In this document: positions 21,021-31,140 of the stretch, piece by piece
Layout: each line of letters begins with the position of its first letter
How positions within the stretch are numbered: position 1 is the stretch's first letter
DNA from: Ascarosepion bandense
Lineage: Eukaryota; Mollusca; Cephalopoda; Sepiida; Sepiidae
NCBI GenBank assembly: GCA_037127315.1
Contig: JBBBDQ010001293.1
Span: 2,622,501 to 2,686,500 of the forward strand
DNA length: 64,000 bases
Reading direction: 5' to 3'
The notes under the pieces: generated by a model
The model's database searches: none
Seen by the model: only the letters and a program-made list of their open reading frames with translations
Told to the model about the DNA's origin: nothing
Position numbers and translations under genes: made by a program

Positions 21021-21025
21021 TTGAA

Positions 21026-21240
21026 TGGGCGCGTGGTCGAGTGGTTAGAGCTTTCTAGTTTGAATCACAGCACGATCGATCAGGAAGGTGACTTCTTGAT
21101 GTTATCGGCATGGGGAGACGATGTCGGCATAAAACATCTTTGGAAAGTGCTTGCAAGCCATACACAGACTGATCCTAGCTTTGTAAGTCATCGTGGACGA
21201 CGGTATGAGTGTACTGTTTGTGTTCAAACTGCTGGTTAGG
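21026..21240 (+). mobile_element. tRNA(Ser/Leu)-like SINE (family S2)
   Basis: The head 'gggcgcgtggtcgagtggtt' followed by 'agagc' resembles the 5' half of a class II tRNA with a good A box ('tggtcgagtgg'). A B-box-like 'agtttgaatcacagc' follows. The remaining ~150 bases are unlike the S1 body. The ORF beginning at 21021 is therefore probably not a gene. Confidence 0.6.
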
Positions 21241-21329
21241 ATATATTATGCGATCTCTCACAGAGACTGTAACTAAGATACGCTCAGCATAGTTACAGCA
21301 TTAACCACATTTGGGCTTTGTGGGTATTA

Positions 21330-21640
21330 AAGAAACAAAACTATATTTAATTAGATAGAATTAGATTTAATGCTTTGTTTACTTTAATAGTTTTATTAAA
21401 ACAAAATTCTAAATAAAATATCTTCATTTACCTTGGTAAAGTTTCTCAGGGAACAAAACGCGTTGGTATAAAAGGCTTCTTTTATCATTTCTTTTATTAG
21501 TATTGTCTTTACGTATACATGTATTTATATTTGGAGTAGACATACACTCCCCCCACATGATTAAGATTACGATCGTTGACGAAAAGGGGTTAGTTTCAAC
21601 TAGTGAAATGACCTCGTGAAATTAAAAAAAAATTATATGC
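21330..21640. other. unassigned sequence
   Basis: Nothing recognised. An interrupted (TA)n run follows at 21645-21691. Confidence 0.3.
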
Positions 21641-21664
21641 AACACATATATATATATATATATC

Positions 21665-21695
<31 letters not shown>

Positions 21696-21734
21696 TGTGC
21701 TTTAGTAAGCGTAGCTAACATCTGGATCAAAGCC

Positions 21735-22139
21735 GAAGCTATGGAGCACTTGATTACAAGACGACACAAAGTATGGTCATCAACAAGAGAAAAAAAGCGC
21801 AAGTTAATTCTAAGTTCAGAATTGGAGATATAAACGCCAAGTAGGTGCAGAAGTTCAGATATCTAGCAAGCGGTGAACAGAGGTAGCGATATACGACAAC
21901 GAGATTCGAACAAGCATTGGACAAGCAAAAGAGGCATTCCAAAAGTTAAGGAAGAGGATGAAAAACTGACAAATTTTGTTAGTAGCAAAAATAAAAGTCC
22001 TGGATTGCTACTTTTTATATGACAGCGAATGCCGGACAATATACTAAGAGATGAGGCCAATACTAAAGGCAGTAGAAATGTGGTTCTACAGGAGGATAAC
22101 GAAATGGAAACCGAGAGAACAATTATACTCAGAATCAGG
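21735..22139 (+). pseudogene. LINE family A RT fragment, 5' part
   Basis: Reads in broken frames 'TTQSMVINKRK', 'VQKFRYLASG'-like, 'IRTSIGQAKEAFQKLRKR', 'KVLDCY', 'DSECRTIY'-like and 'VEMWFYRRI', the region after the RT catalytic core of family A. It is separated from its continuation at 22436 by a SINE. Confidence 0.8.
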
Positions 22140-22435
22140 AAGTCAGTCACTTAAGTGCCATACGTGAAACATGCTTGGGCGATCATGTCTCGAAAGAGAC
22201 ATGACTGAGTGGGCAGAAGATTATTCCGTAGTAGATTGCCATTACTTTCTGCGGTAGACTGGTTGCCTACCAAGGTTATAGAACCCGATCTGTCCTGTTA
22301 TTTAACCCATAACTGGAGGAAAGAGACGGTAAGGGTATTTGCACGTAAATGAATGCAACGAATTTGATTGAAATTCGAACTCGGCTCTCCGATTCCTCGT
22401 TCCGGGTCGATATCTACTGCACCACAACGTACATC
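22140..22435 (-). mobile_element. SINE S1 inserted in a family A LINE
   Basis: Full-length minus-strand S1 copy with A box (complement of 'caccacaacg'), B box (complement of 'gaaattcgaactcggct') and body. The host LINE reads 'cagaatcaggaag' before it and 'caaatcaggaag' after it, a target duplication of about 12 bp. Confidence 0.92.
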
Positions 22436-22660
22436 TCAAATCAGGAAGAGACAGCTGAAATTTCTAGGGCACATAATGAGGAAGAACAACTTGGAAACCT
22501 TAAACCTTACATGGCTTATTGAGAGCAAGCGAGATAAGGGAAGGCAACGAGTTAGCTCAAAAATTTGTGTAAATAGAAAGGGGAGAACATCTGCTAAGTA
22601 CTATACTAAGTAGAGAGTGTTTGAGAAACGAGCTCGACTTTGTACTAAAAGGATGATGCC
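22436..22660 (+). pseudogene. LINE family A, basic domain and 3' region
   Basis: Continues the host LINE with 'RKRQLKFLGHIMRKNNLETL' and then 'IESKRDKGRQR'. It ends in a TAG run that leads into the polypurine tract. Confidence 0.82.
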
Positions 22661-23092
22661 TATAGTAGTAGTAGTAGTAGCAGAAGGAGAAGAAGAAAAA
22701 GAAAAAGAATAAGAGGAGAAAAATGAAGAAGAGGAAAAAAGAGAAGAGGAATATAATAGAAGAAGAAGAGGGTGAAGTAAAAGAAGAAGAGGAGGAGAAA
22801 GAAGTGGAAGAAAAAGAAGCAGAAGAGGATGAGGAAGAAAGAACTAGAAGAATATCAAGAGGAGTTGGAAGATGAAGAAAAAGAAGAAGAAGGATAAAGA
22901 AGAAAATAGAAGAGCAGGAGGAAAAGAAGAGGATGAAAAAAGAGGAAGAGTAAGAAGAAGAAAAGTAAGAGGAAAAGAAAAAGAAGTGGAGGAGAAAGAA
23001 GAAAATGAAGAAGAGGAGGAAAAGAATAAGAAGAGGAGAAGGACAAAGATGAAGAAGAAGAAGGAGGATGAGGAGGAAGAAGAAGAAGATAG
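22661..23092 (+). repeat. polypurine tract, degenerate (GAA)n
   Basis: About 430 bases of GAA, GGA and AAA triplets with very few pyrimidines, starting from (TAG)n at the LINE 3' end. Family A copies normally end in a short GAAGAAGAA tail, so the tract is probably an expanded LINE tail. The Lys/Glu-rich (plus) and Ser/Phe-rich (minus) ORFs are translations of this repeat, not genes. Confidence 0.92.
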
Positions 23093-23099
23093 TCTTTAA

Positions 23100-23430
23100 A
23101 ACTTTCTCTTCACTTATTTGTTGTGTTCATTTGATTTTTCGGCATTTGCCGCTTCACATCTCTGACTTAATTAGAAACTTCAATTAGAAAAAACTTGTCA
23201 TTCGGGGACCACCCATAAACTTCATTTTCCTTTATTGGCCATTATTTGTTTCTGAGGTAAACTAGACAATCTGGCATTATAAAAATTACATTGACTTAAC
23301 ACTTATTGATAATGAGTTTTATCGCGGCCTGACAAGTCGGTGAAGTCGTTACACATACACTATTGTTATCAAAGGGCGATGTTTGATTAAAACTAAGAAA
23401 CGGGATTGTTAATTCTTGATTCTAGTTTAA
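23100..23430. other. unassigned sequence
   Basis: No recognisable feature. Confidence 0.3.
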
Positions 23431-23434
23431 GATA

Positions 23435-23640
23435 GATAAGTAATGATTGTTTATATTTCAATCTGTAAGGGGATAAGTCGTTAAAAATTAATTTAAGAAA
23501 ACTTACAAATCTGTATGGGGTACAATTGATACTTTTAGATCCCGTTTAAAAAGGCATTAAATTGTATTTTAATGTAAATAAGTTCTAAAAAAACGAAAGG
23601 AAGACGAATTCATTGGGCGGTGTTCGATTAAAGCTAAAAA
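23435..23640 (+). repeat. block R, partial copy
   Basis: Shares 'tgtttatatttcaatctgta', 'ggcattaaattgtatttt' and 'cgaaaggaagacgaattcat' with the blocks at 29140-29480 and 44090-44390. It lacks the 5S-headed element that follows in those two. Confidence 0.65.
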
Positions 23641-23764
23641 CCAGGATTTTAGATATTGATTCTCTAGGTTACGATTTTGTCTTCCGTTTAACTGTCGTCC
23701 TGTCCAACTTTGTAGGCGTACCCTTTTAAAATATTCAATATTATGTAAAGGTAATGCAGGTGTG

Positions 23765-24065
23765 CATTATGGTGCAGTAGATATCCGATCGGAACGAGAA
23801 ATCGGAGAGCCGAGTTCGAATTCCAGCTGAATTCATTGCCTTCACTTACGCGCAAATACATTTGAGATAGGTGATAGGTAATAATCCGTCTCTTCCCTCC
23901 AGTTATGGCTTAAATAACAAGACAGATTGCGTTCTATAGTCCTTGGCTGGCAACCAGTCTACTGCAGAAAGTAATAACCACCTACTGCGGGATAATTTTT
24001 TTCCCAGTCAGTCGTGTCTTTTTCGAGACATGATCGCCCAAGAGTGTAGCACTTATGGCACTGAT
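23765..24065 (+). mobile_element. SINE S1
   Basis: Head 'tggtgcagtagatatccg', B box 'gagttcgaattccag', body 'agacagattgcgttctatag' and terminus 'agcacttatggcactgatct'. Confidence 0.9.
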
Positions 24066-24079
24066 CTCACTGAATGTGG

Positions 24080-24300
24080 AGTACCGCTACCTAATGGGTA
24101 GCGGCTCGATTTGAGAGCAGAGTTCGAATTTTAGTCGAGTTCATTACACCCATTTACGCACTAATAACTTTGGGATATGTATGAATCCATCTCTTCTCAC
24201 TACCCCGCTTAGCAACAGGTAAATAGCAGTGCATTCTGGTAACGTTTCTAGGAGAAGGGCAACGATGAAAAAAAAAAAGAAAAAAAAAAGGAAAATGAAG
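24080..24300 (+). mobile_element. SINE, S1-related head, different tail
   Basis: Contains 'gcagagttcgaattttag' (B box), 'cacccatttacgcactaata' and 'tttgggatatgtatgaatcc', the first half of the shared SINE body. The second half diverges and ends in an A-rich tract at 24267-24297. Confidence 0.65.
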
Positions 24301-24484
24301 GGTTAATGTACGATGGTGACCCACACCATATTTATTGGGCTTCGGCTGTCGGTCAAAAGCTTAGGGAGGAGATATGCGTTACGAAACTATCTGAAAGCCG
24401 ACTGGAATAAGAAGAATCAAAGTACGCTTATTCTCTCTTCATGTCCCCCCCCATCCCCTGACGGTTGACGCAGTCAATGAACTG

Positions 24485-24522
24485 ATGATAATGATGATGA
24501 TGATGATAATGATGATGATATA
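24485..24522. repeat. (GAT)n microsatellite
   Basis: About a dozen GAT/AAT triplets. Confidence 0.9.
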
Positions 24523-24602
24523 AAAGTTAAGTAAGGGGAACATTCAGGACTAAGTGTAGGGAAGAGTGGTATATAAGAAAACTTAATTTTTATTTTTATA
24601 TA

Positions 24603-24650
24603 TTGTCACGTTCCCTCAGGACGTAGGTTATCATAGTTTTTCAATGAGTC
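24603..24650 (-). mobile_element. LINE family A 3' end
   Basis: 'cctcaggacgtaggttatca' is the complement of the family A terminus. Confidence 0.55.
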
Positions 24651-24774
24651 CTTTTCTTTTATGATGCCTGAACTATTATGCATTCGTAGGAAAGATAGCG
24701 GAGTAGTTTCTCGTCACTTTTTCCCTGGTTTGGAATTGAGAGTTTTCTTCTTAGAATGATTTTCATTCAAGACC

Positions 24775-24891
24775 AGTGGTAACAGACATGTGGTTCCACA
24801 GAATAAGGATAGCGATACCACGGAAAAAGCATGTGAGCAATGATAACATTTTAAAGAAAATGGAAAGGAAAAGGAACCAATAACAGTCTTG
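24775..24891 (+). pseudogene. LINE family A RT fragment
   Basis: Reads 'EMWFHRIRIAIP', 'KHVSNDNILKKMERKR', matching the 'FYRRMLRIPW..HVSNDEVL' segment elsewhere. It is cut off at 24892 by the LTR-like fragment. Confidence 0.7.
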
Positions 24892-25200
24892 TTGTGGCGT
24901 TGTTAAGGCGAAACTTCGCCGCAAAGTTGTAGTGACCGGTAAGTGCCAGAAGTGAGACACGAAACACAGAAGGTAGGTTCGAAACAGTGTATTAGTATAA
25001 CAAGAACAAATAAGTGATAATAATAAATAAATAGAAATAAGTAAGTCCGAACGGTACAGTTACGCTGCTTACTAGTTGCTGGCTTTAACTGCGCAATTAA
25101 CTGAATTTCTAATTGCCAACCAGAAGTCAAGCAAGTAACTATATATAACAAGAGGAAGAGTCCAGTCCTCGTAGAAAGGCACCATAACAAGTCTAAAAAA
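24892..25200 (+). mobile_element. LTR-like fragment L1, copy 2
   Basis: Begins 'tgttgtggcgttgttaagg', then 'cttcgccgcaaagttgtagt', 'acagtgtattagtataacaa'. It is longer than the copy at 16921-17098 and contains 'actatatataac', a possible TATA-like element. Like that copy it lies in a family A LINE. The 106-residue minus-strand ORF across it has no recognised domain. Confidence 0.45.
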
Positions 25201-25329
25201 AAAACACTTTTATGAAAAATCATCTAGAATTTTAGGTTTGAGTTCAAGTTCCTTCTAAAGTTTACTTCAGCTCTATACATCTAGCGTCTCTGCATGAACT
25301 GTGAAATTTTTCTTACTTATTATTTATTT

Positions 25330-25535
25330 ATATTTATTTTCAATAGAAGTAGATAGGTTCGCCTATCGTTCGGTTCACACTCCTCCCCGGTCTTTTGTGT
25401 CGAAGTTCAGGTTTATTTATCGCTTCCAGTTTAGAATTGGTTATCCTGTTCCTTCTAAAGTTTTCTCATTCTTTTTCACTCACTGTAGCCACATGCGTCT
25501 TAGTGACAATATCGCCTTGCTTGTGGTGAATTTAT
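25330..25535 (+). mobile_element. LINE family B variant 3' end
   Basis: Contains 'gttcggttcacactcctccc', 'tttatcgcttccagtttaga' and near its end 'atatcgccttgcttgtggtg', the family B terminus. It is a diverged copy of the variant at 30590-31140. Confidence 0.6.
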
Positions 25536-25539
25536 TAAA

Positions 25540-25935
25540 AATCATTACCATGTTTGGCAGCATAAATATTAGTTCAGTTCAATAAGTGCGAAGCTTGAAA
25601 TAATCATGATAGTACGTTTATCCTAGGTATAATCGAGTCACCTTGCTAGTAGATAAACTAAAGAAAAGAATTAGGTTGACAATTGATGCGTCGTTAAATG
25701 GAAAAGGAGACAACGGTAAAATAATAGAGGTGATAATTTAAGGTAGGTTTGTCCTGCTTCTTATGTTCTCCAGAACTGATATAACATATTTACAGATGTA
25801 ATTTCAAAAACTAGTTAACGATAAGTAACCATTTGACCTGAGGCCCCGTCTTATCTCTTCTTTTAAATGATTGGTCGAATTAAAATAGAGCTACGTTTGA
25901 ATGCGTTGTTTATTTTTCTTTTGTCTGACAATACT
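25540..25935. other. unassigned sequence
   Basis: No gene or repeat recognised. Confidence 0.3.
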
Positions 25936-25939
25936 GCTG

Positions 25940-26545
25940 CCATGTCTGTTCGGATGCCCCTGCTATTCACCTCGGCGATCCTGATAAAATCCAATGGAGA
26001 ATCTGTAATGTGATCGATCCCGACTTGGCAACTCAACTGCAGTCACTCTCTCACCGACGTAATGTGGCTTCTCTGTGTCTCTTTAACAAATACTGTCACG
26101 GTTTCTACTCCAATAAACTTAGCTCACTGGTGTCCCCTATGTATGAATTTACTTCAGCTACTAGACTAGCAATTAGGTCCCACCCTTTTACAGTGAAACC
26201 GATAAAATGTAACAGCAACTTTTACTCTACCTGCATCTTTTCTCGTATTTCCCGATTGTGGAATTCCTTTCCGTAAACTTACTTCCCCGACAGCTAAAAT
26301 ATCCAAGGATTTAAATGTAGGGTCATTCATCATCTCTTATCTCATTGATTCGCATCCTTTCCCTCATGCTCTTTTCTCCATCCACTCCACTCACATCACA
26401 CCAGTATTCTCATCCTTCCATTACCCTCTTCCTGACACCCCGTATAACCTGTCCCTCTTTCTCATCACTTTCTTCCTATGTAACCCCCACCCTGCGCAGC
26501 AGTGGCAGTAAAACTACCTTGCTTGGGGTAAAAAAAATTCCATGT
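25940..26545 (+). pseudogene. LINE family B, RT C-terminal part and 3' UTR
   Basis: The 88-residue frame 26010-26276 reads 'IDPDLATQLQSLSHRRNVAS', 'FTSATRLAIRSHPFTVKPIK' and 'FFSRISRLWNSFP', the conserved polymerase C-terminus. A UTR with 'ataacctgtccctctttctc' and 'cagtggcagtaaaactacct' ends at 'gcttggggtaaaaaaaatt'. It is 5'-truncated. Confidence 0.9.
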
Positions 26546-26749
26546 CAAGAGTATGTCCGAGAGGTCTAAACTGTAGCGTTCTGACTGTGAGACAGGGATT
26601 TGAATCTCACCTAAGTCGGTTTGTAAGAGCGGTGTCTGGAAAATTTAAAAACGGTTTGATCTAAGCATTGTGATTATTACTAGATAGAGGAAACTGTTTT
26701 ATGGCTGTCTTAGAACGAAAGTCACAAGTCACCGTGACCGAGAGTTTTT

Positions 26750-27580
26750 TTTTTTGCATTAAGGTTCACCCTGTACATGTCTAGGAGACTCGAGGTAGAG
26801 GGTTACGTTAGGAGGCAGTTTTTTTTACGGATATAAAAGGAAGGTAACGGTTAACCATAGACTTGAACAGGTTATGATGGTAGTGATCGGGGAAATAACA
26901 ACTTGGGAGTCGGTTCCACCGAGCAGCGGTTCACGGGAAAAAAACTTTTCGAGTGGAAGTTAGATCTCATCCATAGAATACGGAGGGAATGTAGCTGGTT
27001 TGGTACAATGTAAACGGCATGACAGGTCCTTGCCGTGAAGGTTAGCTTCGGCTTGGCAGAACTAAGAAATGTAGTTCACCCAAGAACTTTCCATGAAAGT
27101 TGTGATACAGCAGTGATAAGCTTGCCAGATCCCGCCTGTGGAGGGTTATATCAATGACTTTGAGACGCTTTTAGATCTTATCGAGTTTGAAGAGTGAGGC
27201 TTGTGCAGCTCTCGCCAACATATCACAACAGTAATCCTTTCTTGGCATGATCTATCTCTTGTAAAATTGAATGGGTAAAATTTAACGGTAAAAGGGTGAA
27301 ACCTAAGTGCCAATCTAACAGTACGCTTAAATTCATGTTGTCGGAGAACCATAGAGAAAAGCTCATCAGAGCAGCTACTATGAAAATATTTGTAGAAAAG
27401 ACAGTGGGAAGCGACGTCCCATCTGTGAGAAAGTGACTGGTCAAGATGCTAAGTAGAGATCGATAACATTTTTGATCCTTCTTTGAATTTTGTTCAGAAC
27501 CTCGAAAATGAACAGCAAGAGCACAAGACCAGATATGGCAACAATATTCAATGCCCAGACGAATAACAGATTTATAAATT
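26750..27580 (-). pseudogene. LINE family B fragment
   Basis: On the minus strand 27444-27146 carries 'HFLTDGTSLPTVFSTNIF' and 'LALRFHPFTVKF' in overlapping frames. The region 26870-26960 has the complement of 'PRTAAR..NRLP' type sequence ('gttccaccgagcagcgg'). The order is disturbed, so two rearranged family B pieces may be joined here. Confidence 0.7.
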
Positions 27581-27589
27581 ATTATTTTA

Positions 27590-28225
27590 TTTTTTTATAA
27601 TCGTGTCGTCCTAAGCAAGACATTTTACTGCCACTGTTGAACAGGGGTTTAAATAGGAGGAAAGTTATGAGAAAGAGTGACAGGTTACAGGGGGTGTTAG
27701 GAAGTGGGCAAGAGAAGGATGAGAATACTGATGAGAGTGGAGTGGACGGAGAAAGAAGCATGAGAGTGGATGCAAGTTAGTGAGATAGATGACTATTGAC
27801 TTTACATTTGAATTCTTGGAGATTATAGCTGTCAGGAAAGGGAAGAGAATTCCACAGGCGGGAAGTGCGAGAAAAGAAGCTGCCAGAGTAGAATTTGCGT
27901 TTACAATTTATTGGTTTCACAGTAACAGGGTGGGACCTAGTTGCTAATCTTGTGGCTCGAGTAAATTCATATATAGGGGGTACCAGTGAGCTAAGTTCAT
28001 CTGAGTAGAAGCCGTGAAAGTATTTGTAGAAGAGACATAGGTAAGCGACATTGCGCTAGTGAGAAATTAACTGTATCCGAGCTGCCAAGTCGGAATCGAT
28101 CACATTACAGATTCTCCGTTGGATTTTGCCAAGACACCTAAGTTGATAGCAGGGGCACCCGACCAGATATAGCAGCAGTATTCAATGCACGGGCGGATGG
28201 TGGATTTGTCATTAATCAAAGCTTA
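27590..28225 (-). pseudogene. LINE family B, RT C-terminal part and 3' UTR
   Basis: Begins at the 3' end with the complement of the family B terminus ('gtcctaagcaagacatttta'), and has UTR and then 'gaattccacaggcgggaagt', 'acagggtgggacctagttgc' and 'cagcagtattcaatgcacg', which are the complement of 'CIEY'-'ATRSHP'-'WNSLP' coding. Several frames are broken. It lies tandem with 26750-27580. Confidence 0.82.
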
Positions 28226-28425
28226 ATGTGAAGATGACAATGAATTTATTTGGCCTCTTCATGGAAGTGTGTAAATGCATCGTTTATGTGAATCTTCAAA
28301 AACCTAAACAGAGAAAATGAATAGAACCTTGCTTTCCCAGATATAGTGATGTCTCGAATAGGGCGACATTTAAAAAAAATAGTTCACATATCCGAAGTCA
28401 GTATAGTCATTTTTATGTATTTATT
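28226..28425. other. unassigned sequence
   Basis: Short stretch with no recognised feature. Confidence 0.3.
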
Positions 28426-28429
28426 TTGT

Positions 28430-29065
28430 TTGGTTAGACAAGAATCAAGCAGGTACAAAAATTAAATACCTGGGAAGTGTTATAACAGAAAACGGAAAGT
28501 GCGACACAGAAATCCGAAGACGAATGGGCATGGCGCAGGAAGCATTCCAGGAATTGAGTAAGGTATTAAGAAACAGGACAATTTTGATAGAAACAAGAAA
28601 GAGAGTACTGGACTGCTACGTGCTGTCCGTCTTTCAATATTGCAGTGAATGCTGGACAATATCGTTAAGGATGAATGAAGCAACTGAAATGTGGTTCTAC
28701 AGAAGGATGCTGCGAATATCATGGATCGAGCATGTGAGCAATGATGAGGTCTTGGAAATGATGGAAACAAAAAGGAAATTAATACTGAGCATCAGGAAGA
28801 GACAGCTGAAGTTCCTGGGACACGCAATGAGAAAGGAGGGCTTGGAGAATTTGATATTAACAAGCCAGATAGAAGGAAAAAGAGACAGGGGAAAACAACG
28901 GATAACATATTTGAAGTACCTAATCAGGTGGATGACGGAACGAGGAGTGCATGATGGTGTATCAGGAGAAGGCGTGCTCAGAGACACTAGGGATAGGGGA
29001 ACGTAGAAAGCCATGATCGCCTACGTCCTGAAGGGACAGGGCACATAGAAGAAGAAGAAGAAGTA
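28430..29065 (+). pseudogene. LINE family A, best-preserved RT C-terminus
   Basis: The 160-residue frame 28524-29006 is uninterrupted: 'MGMAQEAFQELSKVLRNRTI', 'RKRVLDCYVLSVFQYCSECW', 'TEMWFYRRMLRISWIEHVSN', 'SIRKRQLKFLGHAMRKEGLE' and 'QIEGKRDRGKQR'. In-frame coding extends upstream to about 28440 ('KYLGSVITENGKCDTEIRRR'). It ends with 'gcctacgtcctgaagggaca' and a GAA tail at 29047-29064. The endonuclease and RT palm are missing (5' truncation), so it cannot be active. It serves as the reference for the other family A copies. Confidence 0.92.
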
Positions 29066-29139
29066 AATATTAGTCGATTAAATTCGTACATCTCGGAGCT
29101 TTTATTTTGTTAGAGGGTCGTTAAGCATATGTTGTTTAT

Positions 29140-29480
29140 AAGTTATTTGAGTTTTATAAGCATTTACTTAGAGATTAGGTAAATACTTTTCATTTATATT
29201 TCAAACTGTAAGGTTTTACTTAATTCTGGGATAGGCCGTTTAAAATTTTATTCTCTATGTATTTACTTGTTAAATTTCCAATTTCCCTTTCCACTCAACA
29301 TGGGATGCAACTGCCGTTTCTAGATCCTGAAGAAAGATATTAAATTGTATTTTAATGTTAATATTTTGTAAATAGTCGAAAGGAAGAAAGAACGAATTCA
29401 TTCCGCGCACCACCGGACAAATTAGTTGCCCTTTCATCCTACATAATATTTTACAGACAAATCACCTTAAATCCTCAGTT
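29140..29480 (+). repeat. block R, copy 1
   Basis: Directly repeated at 44090-44390: 'ctagatcctgaagaaag', 'tgttaatattttgtaaa', 'tttcatcctacataata'. In both places it is followed by a 5S-headed element and then a minus-strand family B LINE. Confidence 0.8.
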
Positions 29481-29690
29481 CCCGTACAATAAGCAAAGTT
29501 AAGCAACGTTGAGTCTGGTCAGTAACTAAACGGATGACAGCTTGGGGATACCAGGTGATGTAAGCGTTGATGTCGGAAATAATGTAATGGATAATGGTTC
29601 AGAAATGTTAATCTGATAGCGGAGTTCCAATTTCCGTTGGGTTTGTTATATTCACTTATATTGTTTTATGATTTCACTCTATGCAATGCA
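29481..29690 (+). mobile_element. 5S rRNA-derived SINE, copy 3
   Basis: 5S-like part: 'ttcccgtacaataagcaaag', 'ttaagcaacgttgagtctgg', 'tcagtaac', 'gatgacagcttggggatacc' and 'aggtgatgtaagc'. The first ~30 bases of 5S are replaced. The body follows with 'taatggataatggttcagaa' and 'ccaatttccgttgggtttgt'. Confidence 0.82.
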
Positions 29691-30475
29691 GGACCGCCAA
29701 GAGTACTCAGGGCATTACAGTGAGAAAAAAAGTCCTTGTTACAGGGTGGGTATTGAGGAAATATAAAAATTAACGGCATTCTAGAAGATGGCAACTGACG
29801 TTGCATTTAAATTTTTGGAAATTGTTGCATGATAGCAAGTAAACGGGAGTTCTACAGGTGGGAAGTGCGAGCCCCCCCCCCCCAACCCCCCCCCCCCCAA
29901 AAAAAAACAAAAGAAAACAAAACAAAAAACACTGCTTCAATAGGAGTGGCGGATAAATATAATAATTTTAGCGGTAAAATAGTGGGACCTAAATGCCAAT
30001 CTAGTTGCATGCTTTATTTCATGTGGCAGAGAAAAACTCATCACAGCAATTGCCATAAAATATTTGTAGAAAAAAAAAAGAGTGAAAACACGTAACGTCT
30101 GTGGGAAAATGACTGAAGTCGAGATGCCAGGTAAGGATCGATTGCATTTACAACCGCCCCTTTGGATTTTGTCGAGAAGATCAAGATGTTTAACAGGAGC
30201 ACTCGAAAAGATATGGCAACAGTATTCAATGTACGGACGAATGGTAGATTTATAAATTCACAGGATGGATTCTGACGAGAAATAAAAATTCTGGCCCGAT
30301 ACAATGACCCAAACTTCCTAGCAGTATATTCGATGTAGTCATTTCGACTTCAGGTTGTTTCAAAATGTGAAGCCAAGGAGGAGCTGTATATTGCTTTCCA
30401 GGAGACCAGCATCAGCCATGCTGATGGCGGACAAGAAAATTTCTCTATGGTAGTTAAAGGAAAGCATTTTGATTT
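29691..30475 (-). pseudogene. LINE family B fragment
   Basis: 3' UTR at 29700-29800 ('ggcattacagtgagaaa'), then complements of 'WNSLP' (near 29850), 'ATRSHP' (29975-30000), 'IDPYLASRLQSFSHRRYVFS' (minus, 30130-30060) and upstream RT sequence to 30475. A C-run at 29874-29898 and an A-run follow in the middle, replacing part of the coding sequence. Confidence 0.75.
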
Positions 30476-30579
30476 TTTGAAAGGTATCACTCAACTTACT
30501 CTCTTCCTAGTAGTGTGATAATTAACATAACTTATATCATTAAACTATTATTATCTATATACAAAAATATATATATATT

Positions 30580-31140
30580 TTTTTTTAATCATATCACCCC
30601 AAGCAAGGCGGTGACGCCACTGATGCGCATGGGGCTACTTAAGAGTAGAATGATAGGAAAAAAAAGAAAGCCGGGAACCACATCCTAAACAGGAAACAAG
30701 GGATGAGCCTCTTCACCTGTTCAATAGACGTGGGTGGAGTGTGAACTGGGGGATAGTTAAGTCTATCTACTCCAATTGAGAACAAAAAAAAAAAAACAAG
30801 AGAAAAGAAAAAATGTGAAAGAAGATTGGGGGAAAAAAATAGAAAAGAAAGCTGGGAACTACGTCCTAAACAGGAAACAAGGGATGAGCCTATTCACTTG
30901 TTCAATAGACGTGGGTGGAGTGCGAACCGGGCGATAGTTAAGTCTATCTACTCCAATTGAGAACAAAAAAAAAACAAGAGAAAAGAAAAAAAAGTGAAAG
31001 AAGATTGGGGGGGGGGGGAAGAAAAGAAAGCCGGGAACCACGTCCTAAACAGGAAACAAGGTATGAGCCTCTTCACTTGTTCAATACACGTGGGTGGAGT
31101 GTGAACCGGGCGATAGTTAAGTCTATCTACTCCAATCTAA
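30580..31140 (-). repeat. LINE family B variant 3' end with a 180-bp triplication
   Basis: The 3' end is at 30590 ('caccccaagcaaggcggtga'). The UTR segment 'gggaaccacatcctaaacag' to 'gtctatctactcc' plus an A-rich spacer is then present three times with starts near 30670, 30850 and 31030. Units are more than 90 percent alike by eye. The ORFs on either strand here are repeat artefacts. Confidence 0.88.

Noticed and set aside
21021..21239. 72-residue ORF
   Set aside because: Starts in a tRNA-like A box and lies within a SINE.
22872..23099. Lys/Glu-rich ORF and its Ser/Phe-rich mirror
   Set aside because: Translation of the polypurine tract, open in all frames for compositional reasons.
24903..25223. 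106-residue minus-strand ORF as a membrane protein
   Set aside because: It is antisense to a repeat also present at 16921-17098, where the frame is not kept.
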